A stretch of DNA of 64,000 nt from Aurifilum marmelostoma (taxonomy: Eukaryota > Ascomycota > Sordariomycetes > Diaporthales > Cryphonectriaceae): positions 310,001 through 374,000 of the forward strand of contig JAMXSV010000016.1 in assembly GCA_027559495.1 (NCBI GenBank), written 5' to 3'. Below, in pieces: positions 35,484 to 47,851 of this stretch. How positions within the stretch are numbered: position 1 is the stretch's first letter; every line of letters starts with the position of its first letter. The notes beneath the pieces are model-generated. The model was not told the origin of the DNA and ran no database searches. It saw only the letters and a list, made by a program, of their open reading frames with translations. Both the position numbers and the translations under genes were made by a program.

Positions 35484-36444
35484 TTAAAAGTACAGTTTTT
35501 CATTCTCCCTGGCAAACCGCCTTGCTTTGCTGCTTTCTACAAAATCTGATTTCAGATCGGGAGCTTCTCTGGTTGCCCGATCCTCTGGGCGATTGTAGTA
35601 CGACTCATCCGCACGCTGCAGAGGATGTCCAGGCTGCGTGATCCCTGGGCTCGCGCTCAGAGAGCTGCTATGCTGAATGTCATCATCAAATTCCCCAAAT
35701 CTTCCTGAATGCTGCCTTCTGGGTTGATTCGAAGACCTGGACGCAGCTGCAGAATAGGTCGCAGGCTCTGGTGAGCTTCTCGGGATGCCCTGTGGAGGGC
35801 TGGCAGCGATCTGTTGTTGAGACCCTCTCAGCATAGACTGGAACCACATCTCCGCTTGTGCCCGATTATTCAGAGGATACCTAGCCCAGTTGTTGACCAG
35901 TTTCATCTTGTCCTGTTGCGTGGTTGTCGCCGCCGCTGTACTGGAGAGCACAGGCAATGCCAGTCCCTGGTACGTTGTCTGACTGTCATAGTCTCCCTGA
36001 GTGGCTGTCCCTTTGTGTATCTCGGCCAACGCGTGGAACAGGGCTCGCTCCGTCTCGGCGAGCCGTCTATCCATCGCAGTCACGTAGCCCGCCGGTATGC
36101 CTCTGTGTCGAGAATACCCAAGTCAGACCTCAGCCTTGCTGCCCGCTAGACTCGTGGGGAGCCTCACCTCTTGATCCTCTCTGGATACTGACAACTGGCT
36201 GGGGCGCTCCGACACTGCAGACAGTGTGGTCTAGGCCGTGTGCTAGGGTGAGTTACTCTGTGTATCCCAAGGTGCTGCAGGATCCCACAACTCACAGCTT
36301 GCGGTCGCACTATCGGGGTTCGAGACATGCTCGTCAGTGGTCTCTCCCACGTTGGTATCGGAGAAAAGCAATACCGACTTTACACTTCTTGCGTCTGCAT
36401 GGCTCGCACGCAACTGGTGCTACTTCATCATCCTTGTCGCTCAT
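35484..36444 (-). CDS. short Zn2Cys6 DNA-binding protein with 14-nt microexon
   Basis: Zinc-cluster protein without a middle-homology region. Exons 36444-36379, 36309-36296 (14 nt), 36242-36168 and 36102-35484 sum to 774 nt, 257 aa. Exon 1 ends CEPCRRKKCK; the microexon encodes CDRK plus two bases of the next codon; exon 3 continues TRPRPHCLQCRSAPASC, completing the six-Cys cluster. After it come RIKRRGIPAGYV and a helical segment (MDRRLAETERALFHALAEI), probably a dimerising coil, then a Ser/Gln-rich tail. Short proteins of this layout are a recognised group in filamentous ascomycetes. The donor of exon 1 is GTCGGT, weaker than its neighbours. It lies 330 bp upstream of, and on the same strand as, the zinc-cluster-less factor. 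Confidence 0.8.
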
Positions 36445-37165
36445 ATCGAATACATGGGCTGGCCCCCACCTTCGAACCTGATCCGCGAACGAGACGGCTG
36501 TCGATGCAGTAGCTGTAAGCAGAGGTGGGAGAAGAGGGACCAGTGCAACCACCCGGAAAGTCAGTGACAAACAACCCTAACCCTAGTGCCAGGCGTCACT
36601 AGGATCCCCCCCCTCAAGAATCATGAGAGGATAGTCGTAATAATGGATATTTATAAAGAAAACATTTGAGCATTTATACAGCGTCATATGACCCATATTG
36701 TTCGATATTTCAAAGCAGATAAACAATTTCTGGAAACCAATTGCGCAAATCGTCCAGTTGGCTACTCGTAACATTTATCTGGTGCTTAATTACTACTTTT
36801 CGCTTTGTTGGCCGTAGCATATATATTTATGCAGTGGCAACTCAGCGCTGATCAGACGATCACGTTGAATCCATTATCTGATAGCTGTGCCGCTCTTCGG
36901 ATGATGATTCATCTGGCAATATTTGTCCATATGCAGTGCAAGTGGAGTATTGTGACTTGCGTTATGGGCCTGCGGGGAATGGAGGATGAGAAGGCTGGGA
37001 AGGATGGAGAATGTTGCAGGCGTGCGCGTTAACAATTCCTGAGCAGCACTATTCCATACACCAAAAATCTCCTCCTGAAAAGGCAAAAAGTCCTTATAGC
37101 ATACAAGACCTTATTCTGCATCATTATGTTGTGGGAGAGCCAAGACTTACTTTCGACACCTATCC
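36445..37165. other. divergent intergenic region
   Basis: Between the zinc-cluster gene (minus) and HET gene (plus). AT-rich, with ATATATATTT near 36819-36828 as a possible TATA element about 340 bp before the HET ATG. A two-unit CCCTAA at 36575-36587 is too short to mean anything. No gene seen. Confidence 0.45.
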
Positions 37166-39237
37166 ATGGCTCTTCTTGGAGACCACATTCGCATATTGGA
37201 CATCATTCCCTACGGACCAGACGGAACGGCAGACGATCCCATTCGATGTAATTATCACACCGCCCCTCTCTCTGAAAACCCATCATATGAGACTCTGTCT
37301 TATAGGTGGGGAGACGCCAACAACAAAATCGAGATCGAGGTGCGCGGCCAACAGATCCCTATCACGAAGAACCTACACCGTGCGTTACTCCGGCTGCGGC
37401 ATCCGGAGCAGCCAAGACACATATGGATCGACCAGCTCTGCATCAACCAGGAAGACAACGTAGAAAAGGCGGCACAGGTGCGCCTTATGCGGCAGATTTA
37501 TTCCCAATGCACCCAGTGCAACGTATGGCTGGATGAGATCCCAGCCGAGATCCCCCAGGAGGACGCTCAGGCCGTCTTGGACTTCTTGATCACTCAGACC
37601 GATCATCGTGTCGGAATCCCCCCGTCTCTCAGCGGGAAGGACTCGGCCGAGAGGGTCGGAAAGGCCCTGCGTGTGATTTCCCCCCAGCAACACCCTTGGT
37701 GGAGCCGGATCTGGACCGTCCAGGAGGCCAAGCTGCCGCCTCGAAAGACAATCATCTGGGGTCCTCTTGACTTCGCCTGGGAAGATCTCGAGCGAGCCGC
37801 TTGGGGCTATGCAGATGCGACGGGCGCTGCAGGCGCCATGTGGCTACGAGACCACCCGGAAATATCTTGGACGATGGATAAGATGCTGCCCAATGTTCGT
37901 AAGTACTTAATTTCTAGATGATTGAGTCACAATGGCGCTTCCAGCTGTTCTAGCAAGACTGGTCCTCTTGGTCGAATTCCATTTTATATTTGTTTATTTT
38001 TCCTTCTTGTCTTCCCTTACATCCATAGCTCCATTCACTCGCATCGCTGATGGTCAATTATTAAATGTAGAGTGGCTCCGTCGCGTCAAGCCCAGCCAGG
38101 AGTTGTCGGCTCTCTATGCAACCATGGTCTGGCGAAGGCGAAAAGCCACCGACCAGCGCGACAAGGTCTTTGCCCTGCAAGGACTGCTGCGGCCTGGAGA
38201 GATAGACCTGCTGCACACAAGACAGTGTGGCTACGACACGCCTGTGGCCCAAGTCTACAGCGCCTTCACGTTGGATCTGATCTTGGGCACGGGCGGCCTG
38301 CAGCCACTGACGCTGGAATTGCGTGCCGACCCTGAGGCGTGCACCGAGGATGTACCGCGGTGGACGATCGATCTGCTCGACGAGCCAAAGTACCCCGGCG
38401 GTGACAGAATGTATCGATTTGGCGCGTGGGACCATTTTGATGCCTGTGCTGGGCGGGCGCTGGACAGACGGGCGCTGCTGGACGCAGCCGCCATGCCGGA
38501 GTTAGGCCTGCGTGCCCTTGGGCTCACGGGCGTCCTTGTTGATACTGTCGAGTTACTCGGCTCGAAGATTCTATGGAAAAATCCCACGAATGATTCGGGT
38601 CCTCCGGATGCGGTCATCGTGGAGACACTGCGCAGTTGGAGGGAAAATGCTCGGCGATTCTATAACAGAGAGCAAATGCCGTTGCCAGAGAGGCATTTCA
38701 ATGATAGTTTCTGCCGGCTGCTTCTGGGCAACCTTGTGCGCGGCTGGTCATGGAAGGTACGTGATGATCCAGTTTGTGAAACGAGTGCTGTCTTCCCTCA
38801 AACTCCAACGTTCATATGCCTTTTCTTCCCATAACATGTATGTGCAGACGTTTTCCCTTGTGAGCTAATAGAGCCGGTTGTAGGTCCTCAGAGAGCCAAA
38901 CAAGGAGGATGTACGCAAAGTTTCCGAATACCTTCGCACGGGCAAGCGTGATAGGAGTTGGTGGATGAACGAGATCCTGTATAGCCAGGTGTGCAACCAG
39001 ACGTTCTTTGTCACCAAGTCAGGATTATTGGGAATAGGGCATCTGGACACGAGGCATGGAGATGAGCTGTGGGTATTTGACGGCGGTCGTTATCCCTTCG
39101 CTGTCAGACCGAGAGCCGGGGGAAGTCCCAAGGATTTTGATTTTGTGGGCTGTTGTTTTGTCTCGGGTATGATGCGTGGACAGGCGTACGAGAATGTGAT
39201 AGCAGACAGTCTCAGACGTACAATTCATGTATATTGA
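37166..39237 (+). CDS. HET-domain (heterokaryon incompatibility) protein
   Basis: HET domains trigger programmed cell death on non-self recognition in fungi and are related to TIR domains. Exons 37166-37898, 38071-38756 and 38884-39237 sum to 1773 nt, 590 aa. The HET signature blocks are all present: SYETLSYRWGD (about residues 38-48), ITKNLHRALLRLR, HIWIDQLCINQEDNVEKAAQV and the WSRIWTVQEAKLP block (about 185-197). The conserved DKVFALQGLL block comes from exon 2, and the C-terminal third (exon 3) contains TKSGLLGIGH, common in HET proteins of this size. No NACHT, WD or ankyrin partner domain is attached. Allelic role unknown; many HET proteins are orphan members of large families. Confidence 0.93.
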
Positions 39238-39476
39238 GGTGTCTTTTAGTAGACGGTCGAATGCCCGCGTACCCTGGCCTGCTCTGTTGAAAGCTCCAAT
39301 ACTACTAGTATGGCCTCCAATGCCCAATCTCAATAATTAGGTGCCAGGCATTACTAGACCATGCATTATAACCCTTTAGAGCCATCTAATTGGCTTGCCT
39401 GGGCTACATAATTGTCTATTTGCATAGATTCATTCCAAAAAGTTGACCCATTTTTGTCTGTGTTTCTATGCAGGCA

Positions 39477-40747
39477 TCACCTTTGCTTACCATATGCAAC
39501 TTTAATCTCTTCACACACAGCGCCAGTCACATCAGCAGTCTTTGCACTGCCCCCAAGATCAGCCGTCACGATGCCCTTCTCACAGACCCGTTCCACAGCA
39601 TCTAACAGTTTTCTGCTGGCGTCCTCCTCTCCTAGCCAGGCCAGCATCTCTGCACTGGTCCAGAATGTGGCGACTGGGTTGGCGATGCCCTTCCCAGTGA
39701 TATCAAAAGCCGAGCCGTGAATGGGCTCAAACATGGACGGGTTCTCTCGTGTAGGATCCAGGTTAGATGTCGGAGCAATGCCAATGGACCCCGCCAGCGC
39801 GGCAGCCAGGTCCGAGAGAATATCGGCTTGCTGGAAAGCAAGACGTGATTTACGTGTTAGCCTGCGAGTGAAAGAAAGGGAATTCTGGAGATTAAGCTCG
39901 CGTCAAACTCACAAGATTTGTTGCGACAATGGTCTCAATAGACTCGGGCTTCAGCACCATGCGGCAGGTCATGGCATCCACAAGCATCTTGTCAGTCGTC
40001 ACATCTGGGAACTCCTTGCCCACCTCGGCAGCGACCTCATCCCACAGCACCATGCCGTTCCTCTGGGCATTGCTCTTGGTAACGACAGTAAGCAGCTTCC
40101 GCGGTCTGCTCCGCGCCGTCTCAAAGGCAAACCGCATGATGCGCTCAACGCCGTGCCGCGTGAACATGGCAACCTCGGTGGCCGTCTCCCATTGCTTCCC
40201 TCGGTGCGAGCGCCCGCCCTGGCCCGCGTACTCGCCCTCGCTGTTCTCGCGGATGATCACCCAGTCCAGGTCGCCGGGCTTGCAGTTGCGGAGCGGCGAC
40301 TGGGTGCCGCGGAAGACTTTCGTGGGGCGCACGTTGGCATACTGCTGGAAGGGCTGGCAAATGGCGAGGCGCAGGCCCCAGAGGGAGATGTGATCGGGGA
40401 CGTCTTTTTTTTTTAAGTCCCTATCAGCACACACTGCTGAAGAGCCACAGCAGACCTCGAGAAAACTCACCAGGCGCACCCACGGCCCCGAATAGGATGG
40501 CATCATGTTTTCTCAGCTCATCGAGACCGCCGTCGGGGATGTATTTCCCCGTCTTCTTGTATGTCTCGGAACTCCAGTCGAAGTGAGTGAAATTAATCTC
40601 AAATGACCCCAATGTCTCTGCGAGGGTCTTCAGCACGGTGATGGCTGCATCGATCACCTCAGGGCCAATGCCGTCAGCGGGGATGCTGGCGATGCTGTAG
40701 CTCTTGCTGGCCGGAGCTGTTGTTGCTGCTGCTGCTGCGGGGGACAT
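39477..40747 (-). CDS. tartrate/D-malate dehydrogenase-like (isopropylmalate DH superfamily)
   Basis: NAD- and metal-dependent beta-decarboxylating dehydrogenase acting on tartrate, D-malate or similar 2-hydroxy diacids. Exons 40747-40471, 40403-39913 and 39830-39477 sum to 1122 nt, 373 aa, the family length. Motifs: IPADGIGPEVIDAA, AILFGAVGAP, the substrate arginines of CQPFQQYANVRPTKVFRG, IIRENSEGEYAGQGG (the ENSEGEY form favours the tartrate/D-malate group over IPMDH), the catalytic Lys in VTKSNAQ, and the signature FEPIHGSAFDITGKGIANP. An unusual Ala run opens the protein. No mitochondrial or leucine-pathway context is visible. The exact substrate needs enzymology. Confidence 0.88.
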
Positions 40748-42084
40748 GATGGATAATAAGAATAGAGATGACAGGTGTGATCAAATCAATGACATCTGTA
40801 CCTACTGAGAAAAATAGAAACAGAGGAAATGATGTACAAAATCTACTTTGCTCATTCACGTAGAAGATGTCGAGACCTCAAATACTTCATACAGCCGGTA
40901 GCTGGGTCCCGGTGTGGGGTGTACTATGTAGTAGTTGAGGCACGATCAACCAAGATCAACGGGCGTTATCGGCTATGATGCGGGCAAAAACAAGGCCGTG
41001 AGGAGAGCGAGTTGCACTTGGCACAGCGGACTTGCGATATACCGCCACGTACAGCACAAGCATAACTCACTGCTCAGGCCAGCCTTCATTTGTGAATAAG
41101 TGAGAGAGAGGGTGCGTGAGTGAGTGATTGACCGACAATCTTTTTGCCCTGGGCCTCGCCCCCCCAAACTATCTGCAACCTGAAGCTCGACTATCAGTAA
41201 CTGCTCGATCCTTTAGATGCTGTCTTACTTACTCCTCGTCTGTAGTGATGGCTTTCCCTTTCTCGTCTTGATGGACTTTCGAAATCGGAATCAAGCTCTG
41301 AAACATGTCACGATACACAGTCGTACTTATAGCATCTGGACAAGGAGGTCTCGAGTTATCTTCGTACTCCTTGACTATGCATCGTGCTGTTCTCTCTGGC
41401 AATTTTGACAGCCTGGGGCGCGACGAAGCATTCGCGAGAGAGGTGCATAGTGGCCCCTAGGTGCTATGAGAATTTAGGGCCAACGCCCACTGTACTCACT
41501 ACATTACACACTGCTATACCCTGCTACACAAGACTGACATCCCCCTGCAAGTGCCACGAGCAGCTGGGGGTATCGCACCCGTCGGTTATCGCTCTAGGGG
41601 GTGAGAGTTAGGACGTCCAGCCCGGAAAATCCCCACTGTGACCGTTTTCTTTTCTTTCCCCTCACTCTTTTCCACCGTCTCCCCCCTACCTATCAACGTC
41701 CCAAACCCAACAGTTGAAGCTTGGCTCCGGCGTGCTTATTCCTCCTCTTTGATCCTCAGATAGTCAACCGATTACAAATGGATATGAGTCCTTTTTCCCT
41801 TCCCCCGTCGAGACACGTGGTGTGAATATGTGGCGGAACCGTATCATACAGCCAGGATAGGAACTTTGACCGCACCAACTGTAGAAACAGAGACGGCTTA
41901 AATGGGACAATGGACGGACGGCGACTCGCCGAAGGAAGCAGTGAGCGCCCGTCCAGAAATGCTACGCGATCCCCACTCGAATAAAGCGGAGCAAGATCGA
42001 TGGACGGCCTGATTCTCCCGGACCATACATAGCGTAGCAATGCTCCTGTGACTACTCACAATTGAGTACCGGTCGGTACTCTGT

Positions 42085-42118
<34 letters not shown>

Positions 42119-42416
42119 CGGCAGCAGCCGCCAGCAAGGAATTATAATGTATGGACACGAGAGAACAGGTCGTCCCACCCCCCTCTTTTCCGTTCCTTCC
42201 CCGGGGTCGTGCCCGGCTCCACTCAACGTTTGGCCCACCTGCATGTCTTCCTACGGCCAAAGGCTAAGTAAAAGTATGAAAGGCCGTTGGTGCCCCCATA
42301 CCTTTAGCGGGAAAACCAACAACAACATCACACCCTCGGGTCTCGTCTGTCTCTATCTCATGATATTGTCTTGTTCATTTTTTTGTTCTCCTCTGATTTC
42401 ACACTTGCTCGCAGAC
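40748..42416. other. divergent intergenic region with CAG repeat
   Basis: 1.67 kb between the dehydrogenase and methyltransferase genes, which point away from each other. No gene recognised. It includes a pure CAG repeat at 42086-42114. Confidence 0.5.
42086..42114. repeat. (CAG)n repeat
   Basis: Nine to ten CAG units about 300 bp before the methyltransferase ATG, probably in its promoter or leader. Confidence 0.9.
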
Positions 42417-44227
<1,811 letters not shown>

Positions 44228-46388
44228 GTACATTCTCGAAAGTGAGTGGAACTGGGGGGTTTGGCAAGCGATGAATAGTTTGTGTTTATCTCTCCTTCTT
44301 TTCGAGCGGGTTAGTGATTTGTATACAGCATACATACTTCATAGCCTTGAGCGGTTCTTTTGACACGGATAGCCTCTTCTTGTTTGATATACATGACGCT
44401 TCAGGTGGTGAGGGCCAGTATGATTATGATCATATAGCGTGTTGTTTCGCTATCAATCATAGCCAAGCAATTAATCAAGCGGTCTTCCGACTGATGATGT
44501 TTGCCAGTTTCTTTCGCAGCACTCGAGCGTGTCTTGATTCGATGCGTAGTCTGTGTGACTTCAATCTTCGCAGGTTATGGTGATCATAGAAGTCTGCAGG
44601 TAAGTTTCGGTCACGTGTGTAAAGTGTATGTAAAAAGTATATGTCCGCCCAGGTGGCTAGTCGAGCTGCTACCCTCCCACTGTACGAGGAGGAATGCTAT
44701 GGCATCTGAGGTGGTAGCACTAACCGTTGTCAACCAAGTAAAAGATGAATTCTTTTCTTTAATGATCTGCAATACATCTACGCCCGCCGACTTGGCCACG
44801 CCTCTGGCACTTGGCCACGTGCTTTAGGAGATCATCTATACGTGTTTGTAAATGTATAAACTGCGGCTTGAGTGCGGCGATCTGTGAGCTGGACAAGATC
44901 GTACCAGCTCATTTCCTTCCTTTATTTTTTTTTTCTTATGGGAGAGGGGGGGAGGTCCGGGATGAGTTTTAGGGCACCACCACTCATGGTCAGACGCACC
45001 TAGATTTTAGATCCCCTCTTGGAACAAGTCTCTCGCGGATTAGAAACAGATCCTCCACGTTGGAATGCATTGATGCTGACAAATAATGACACATTTCTTT
45101 TTCTAGGGAGATAATAAATACGTAAATGTGAATGAAGTCAAAACAATTCAGGACGGCATATCTTATTCTGAGACCCACTGGGGCTCCCATATAGTAGTCA
45201 TGTAAGTGATTGATATTTCGTTCAATAAGATGACGCAGCAACAGGGATCGCCGTATCAGCCGACGCACATACGCATGGGCACCAAGGACGTTCTCACTTC
45301 ATGCTCGGCCAGCTAGGAGTTAGATGGAGCTGCTCAGATGCGGTCGGAGAGACGGACTCTTGCTGAGTATGTGAACGGTCCGGTCATCTATGAGTGGGTT
45401 TCAATATTCCAGACAATTAGGCTCTTCTCAGGCCATTTGGTGATGCATCGTGATCCTGCCTGCATAACAACCTGCATAATGACTACGACCTTCCTTTTTT
45501 TCCTCTCTCTCTTTGTTTTATCTTCTTCCCTTCCGCATGACTTGGCGCAGGAACATGGCTCGGTATAGTGTCTCAATAAGTATGCTCTTGGTTGTACGTA
45601 TGGACAACGGCAGACAGCTCGGATGCCAATATCACCACTGTTCCAATTTGGCCGGCAACAAAAGACCCCTCACGGTTGCAGTGCAGCTCGTTTTCAACAG
45701 CGCGCGCACCGATGTTGCAATGGGGTTGTATAGCGCATGATTCTATTGCCATGCCAAGTATGCACTGCCTTTTATTCCCGCTGCCGAACGAGAATTGTGA
45801 CCGACGGTGTTTGTGGTTTCATCATACCGGAGGGATTCACGGCCCACAGAAAGTGCCAATGTGGTTGTGATCTACAACATCTGGGTGCCATTGTGGACCG
45901 GTGGATAGGCAAAGCGAGTCAACGGTAGATTTTGCCGCGACAACCCCTGACAATGTCCCCAAGAACGGCCACCAAAGCTCAGATATTGTACGCCATCATG
46001 CTGCATATGCATGGGGCGTGGGTCCCCCCTCAGTGCAGCCGTACGGGGCGGGATATGCAGTGCTAGTTCGGCCGTGGGACAGCAACGGGGCCCGGGAGTT
46101 GCAACATTGTCACCCAGGGGCGGGGGTCTGCACAGGGGCAGCAATCATTATGATCCCTCGACTCCCCAGCTTTGTTTTCCATACCTTGTGTCCTCTCAAC
46201 TCCAACTTCATGTGTGACTATTTATTTCGGCCATCTCGCCCACCAAAATGCAGACTCAGACTCAACCACAACCACGCAGCAACCGCCCACCACCCACACA
46301 GACACCAGCCCGAGAACCCACGTGAAAACCAGGCCTTCGAGAGAAAGCGTACGACAGAGATCGTGTGTATAGATACAACAACGGAAAC
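44228..46388. other. long intergenic region, no gene seen
   Basis: About 2.2 kb with no recognisable protein on either strand; frames here are short and have no family pattern. The last 200 bp are rich in CCACC/ACACAC and probably the leader of the monooxygenase gene. Confidence 0.45.
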
Positions 46389-47851
46389 ATGCCAGCCCAG
46401 CCATACCCCCACGTGCTCATCGTCGGCGCAGGCCTCAGTGGTCTGACGCTGGCCCAGATGCTGCGCAAGAACGACGTCTCGTACGAGATCTTTGACCGCG
46501 ACGCCTCGGTGACAGCCCGCGCCCAGGGCTGGGCCATCGCCCTGCACGGCCCCGTGCTCACGGACCTGCGGGCCTCGATGCCCTCAGACATCGGCCCCAT
46601 CGAGCAGACCAACCACCTCACGCCGCTGGACCACATCCCCGCGCAGTTCGCGTTCTACCACTCCGCCAAGCCTGACATGCGCATGGGCGTCAACGACGAC
46701 GAGAGCGGCCAGATCGTCCGGGCCAACCGCCAGCGCCTGCGCGACTGGCTGCGCACCAACATCCCCGTGCAGTACGACAGGCGCGTGATGCGTGTCGAGG
46801 AGAAGGACGACAAGGTCACTGTGTTTTTCGAGAACGGACTCTCTGCGACTGGTGACATTGTCATCGGCGCCGAGGGGAGCCGGAGCAACAGTGAGTACCC
46901 TAGGCTCGAGAGAAGGAAAACAAATCATAGATAGCAATGAGTGGCTGACGTTCCCGCCTCACCCAGTCCGCAAGCACATCCTGCACGGCCAGGATATCAT
47001 GAGACCTCTGCCCATCGGCTCCCTGGTGGGAGAGATTGAGCTCACGGGCCGCGACTTTGAGCACCAGCTGGAGCTAGGCCACTCGGCCTACATCGTGCTG
47101 ACCGACCTCGAGAACCAGTGCTCCATCTTTGCCGCCCTCAACAAGGTGTCCCCGGACGCCAAGACGGGCTACTTCTACTTCATCCTCCACTGGCTCGACA
47201 AGAAGGCCGCCGAGAGCACCGACGAGAACCCCTACTGGACCGTCACCGCCACCCGCGAGGAGCTGGCCGACTTTGCGAGGAAGCAGGTCACCACGGTCCC
47301 AGAGCACCTGCGGGTCCTGGTGGACAGGGTCCCGGTCGAGCGATACAAGAAGCCCGGCATCATCTTGCAGAGCGTCGAGCTGACGCCGGAGCAGCTGCCC
47401 GCTGGAAAACTGATGCTCATCGGCGATGCCGCGCACTCCATGTCACCTTGTACGTTTACCCAGAAAAAAAAAAAAAAAAAAAGGAAAGAAAGAAAAGAAA
47501 AGAAAACCCCGCCCACGCGAGTTCTTGTTTCTCGGCGCTGTTCATGAGATGCTGACGAGATTGTCCCTACTAGTCCGAGGCGAGGCTGGCGTGTGTGCCC
47601 TGACGGATGGGCTCAACCTGGGCCGGACCCTGACCCGCATCAGAGACACCCAGGCCAAGGGTGCCGAGTATGAGAAGCTCATGGCCGAGTACCGCGACGA
47701 GATGCTGACGCGGGCCTCCAAGTCCATCAGGGCGTCGAACCCCGTGCTGGAGAAGCAGTCGACCGATCCCAACTACAAGTTTGTCACGTGCAGCAAGGAG
47801 GTGGCCCCGATCCCCAAGGAGAGCATCACCATCAAGCCACTGTCCGCGTAG
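46389..47851 (+). CDS. FAD-dependent monooxygenase
   Basis: Flavoprotein aromatic-hydroxylase/epoxidase type (PF01494-like). Exons 46389-46890, 46967-47449 and 47574-47851 sum to 1263 nt, 420 aa. The Rossmann motif VLIVGAGLSGLTLAQML (about residues 8-24) is followed by the Glu-rich strand YEIFDRDAS. The middle DG-type motif is GDIVIGAEGSRSN. The second FAD motif GDAAHSMSPFRGEAGV is split by intron 2 (phase 1) and closes correctly after splicing, continuing ALTDGLNLGR. An A-rich run fills the start of intron 2 (47463-47481). Such enzymes are common in fungal secondary metabolism and aromatic breakdown; no backbone enzyme is nearby, so the substrate is unknown. Confidence 0.92.

Noticed and set aside
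36575..36587. Telomere-type CCCTAA repeat
   Set aside because: Only two units in ordinary AT-rich spacer; occurs by chance.
44228..46388. Decayed transposon or RIP-mutated repeat
   Set aside because: No terminal repeats, transposase fragments or strong TA bias seen by eye; a dinucleotide RIP index would settle it.
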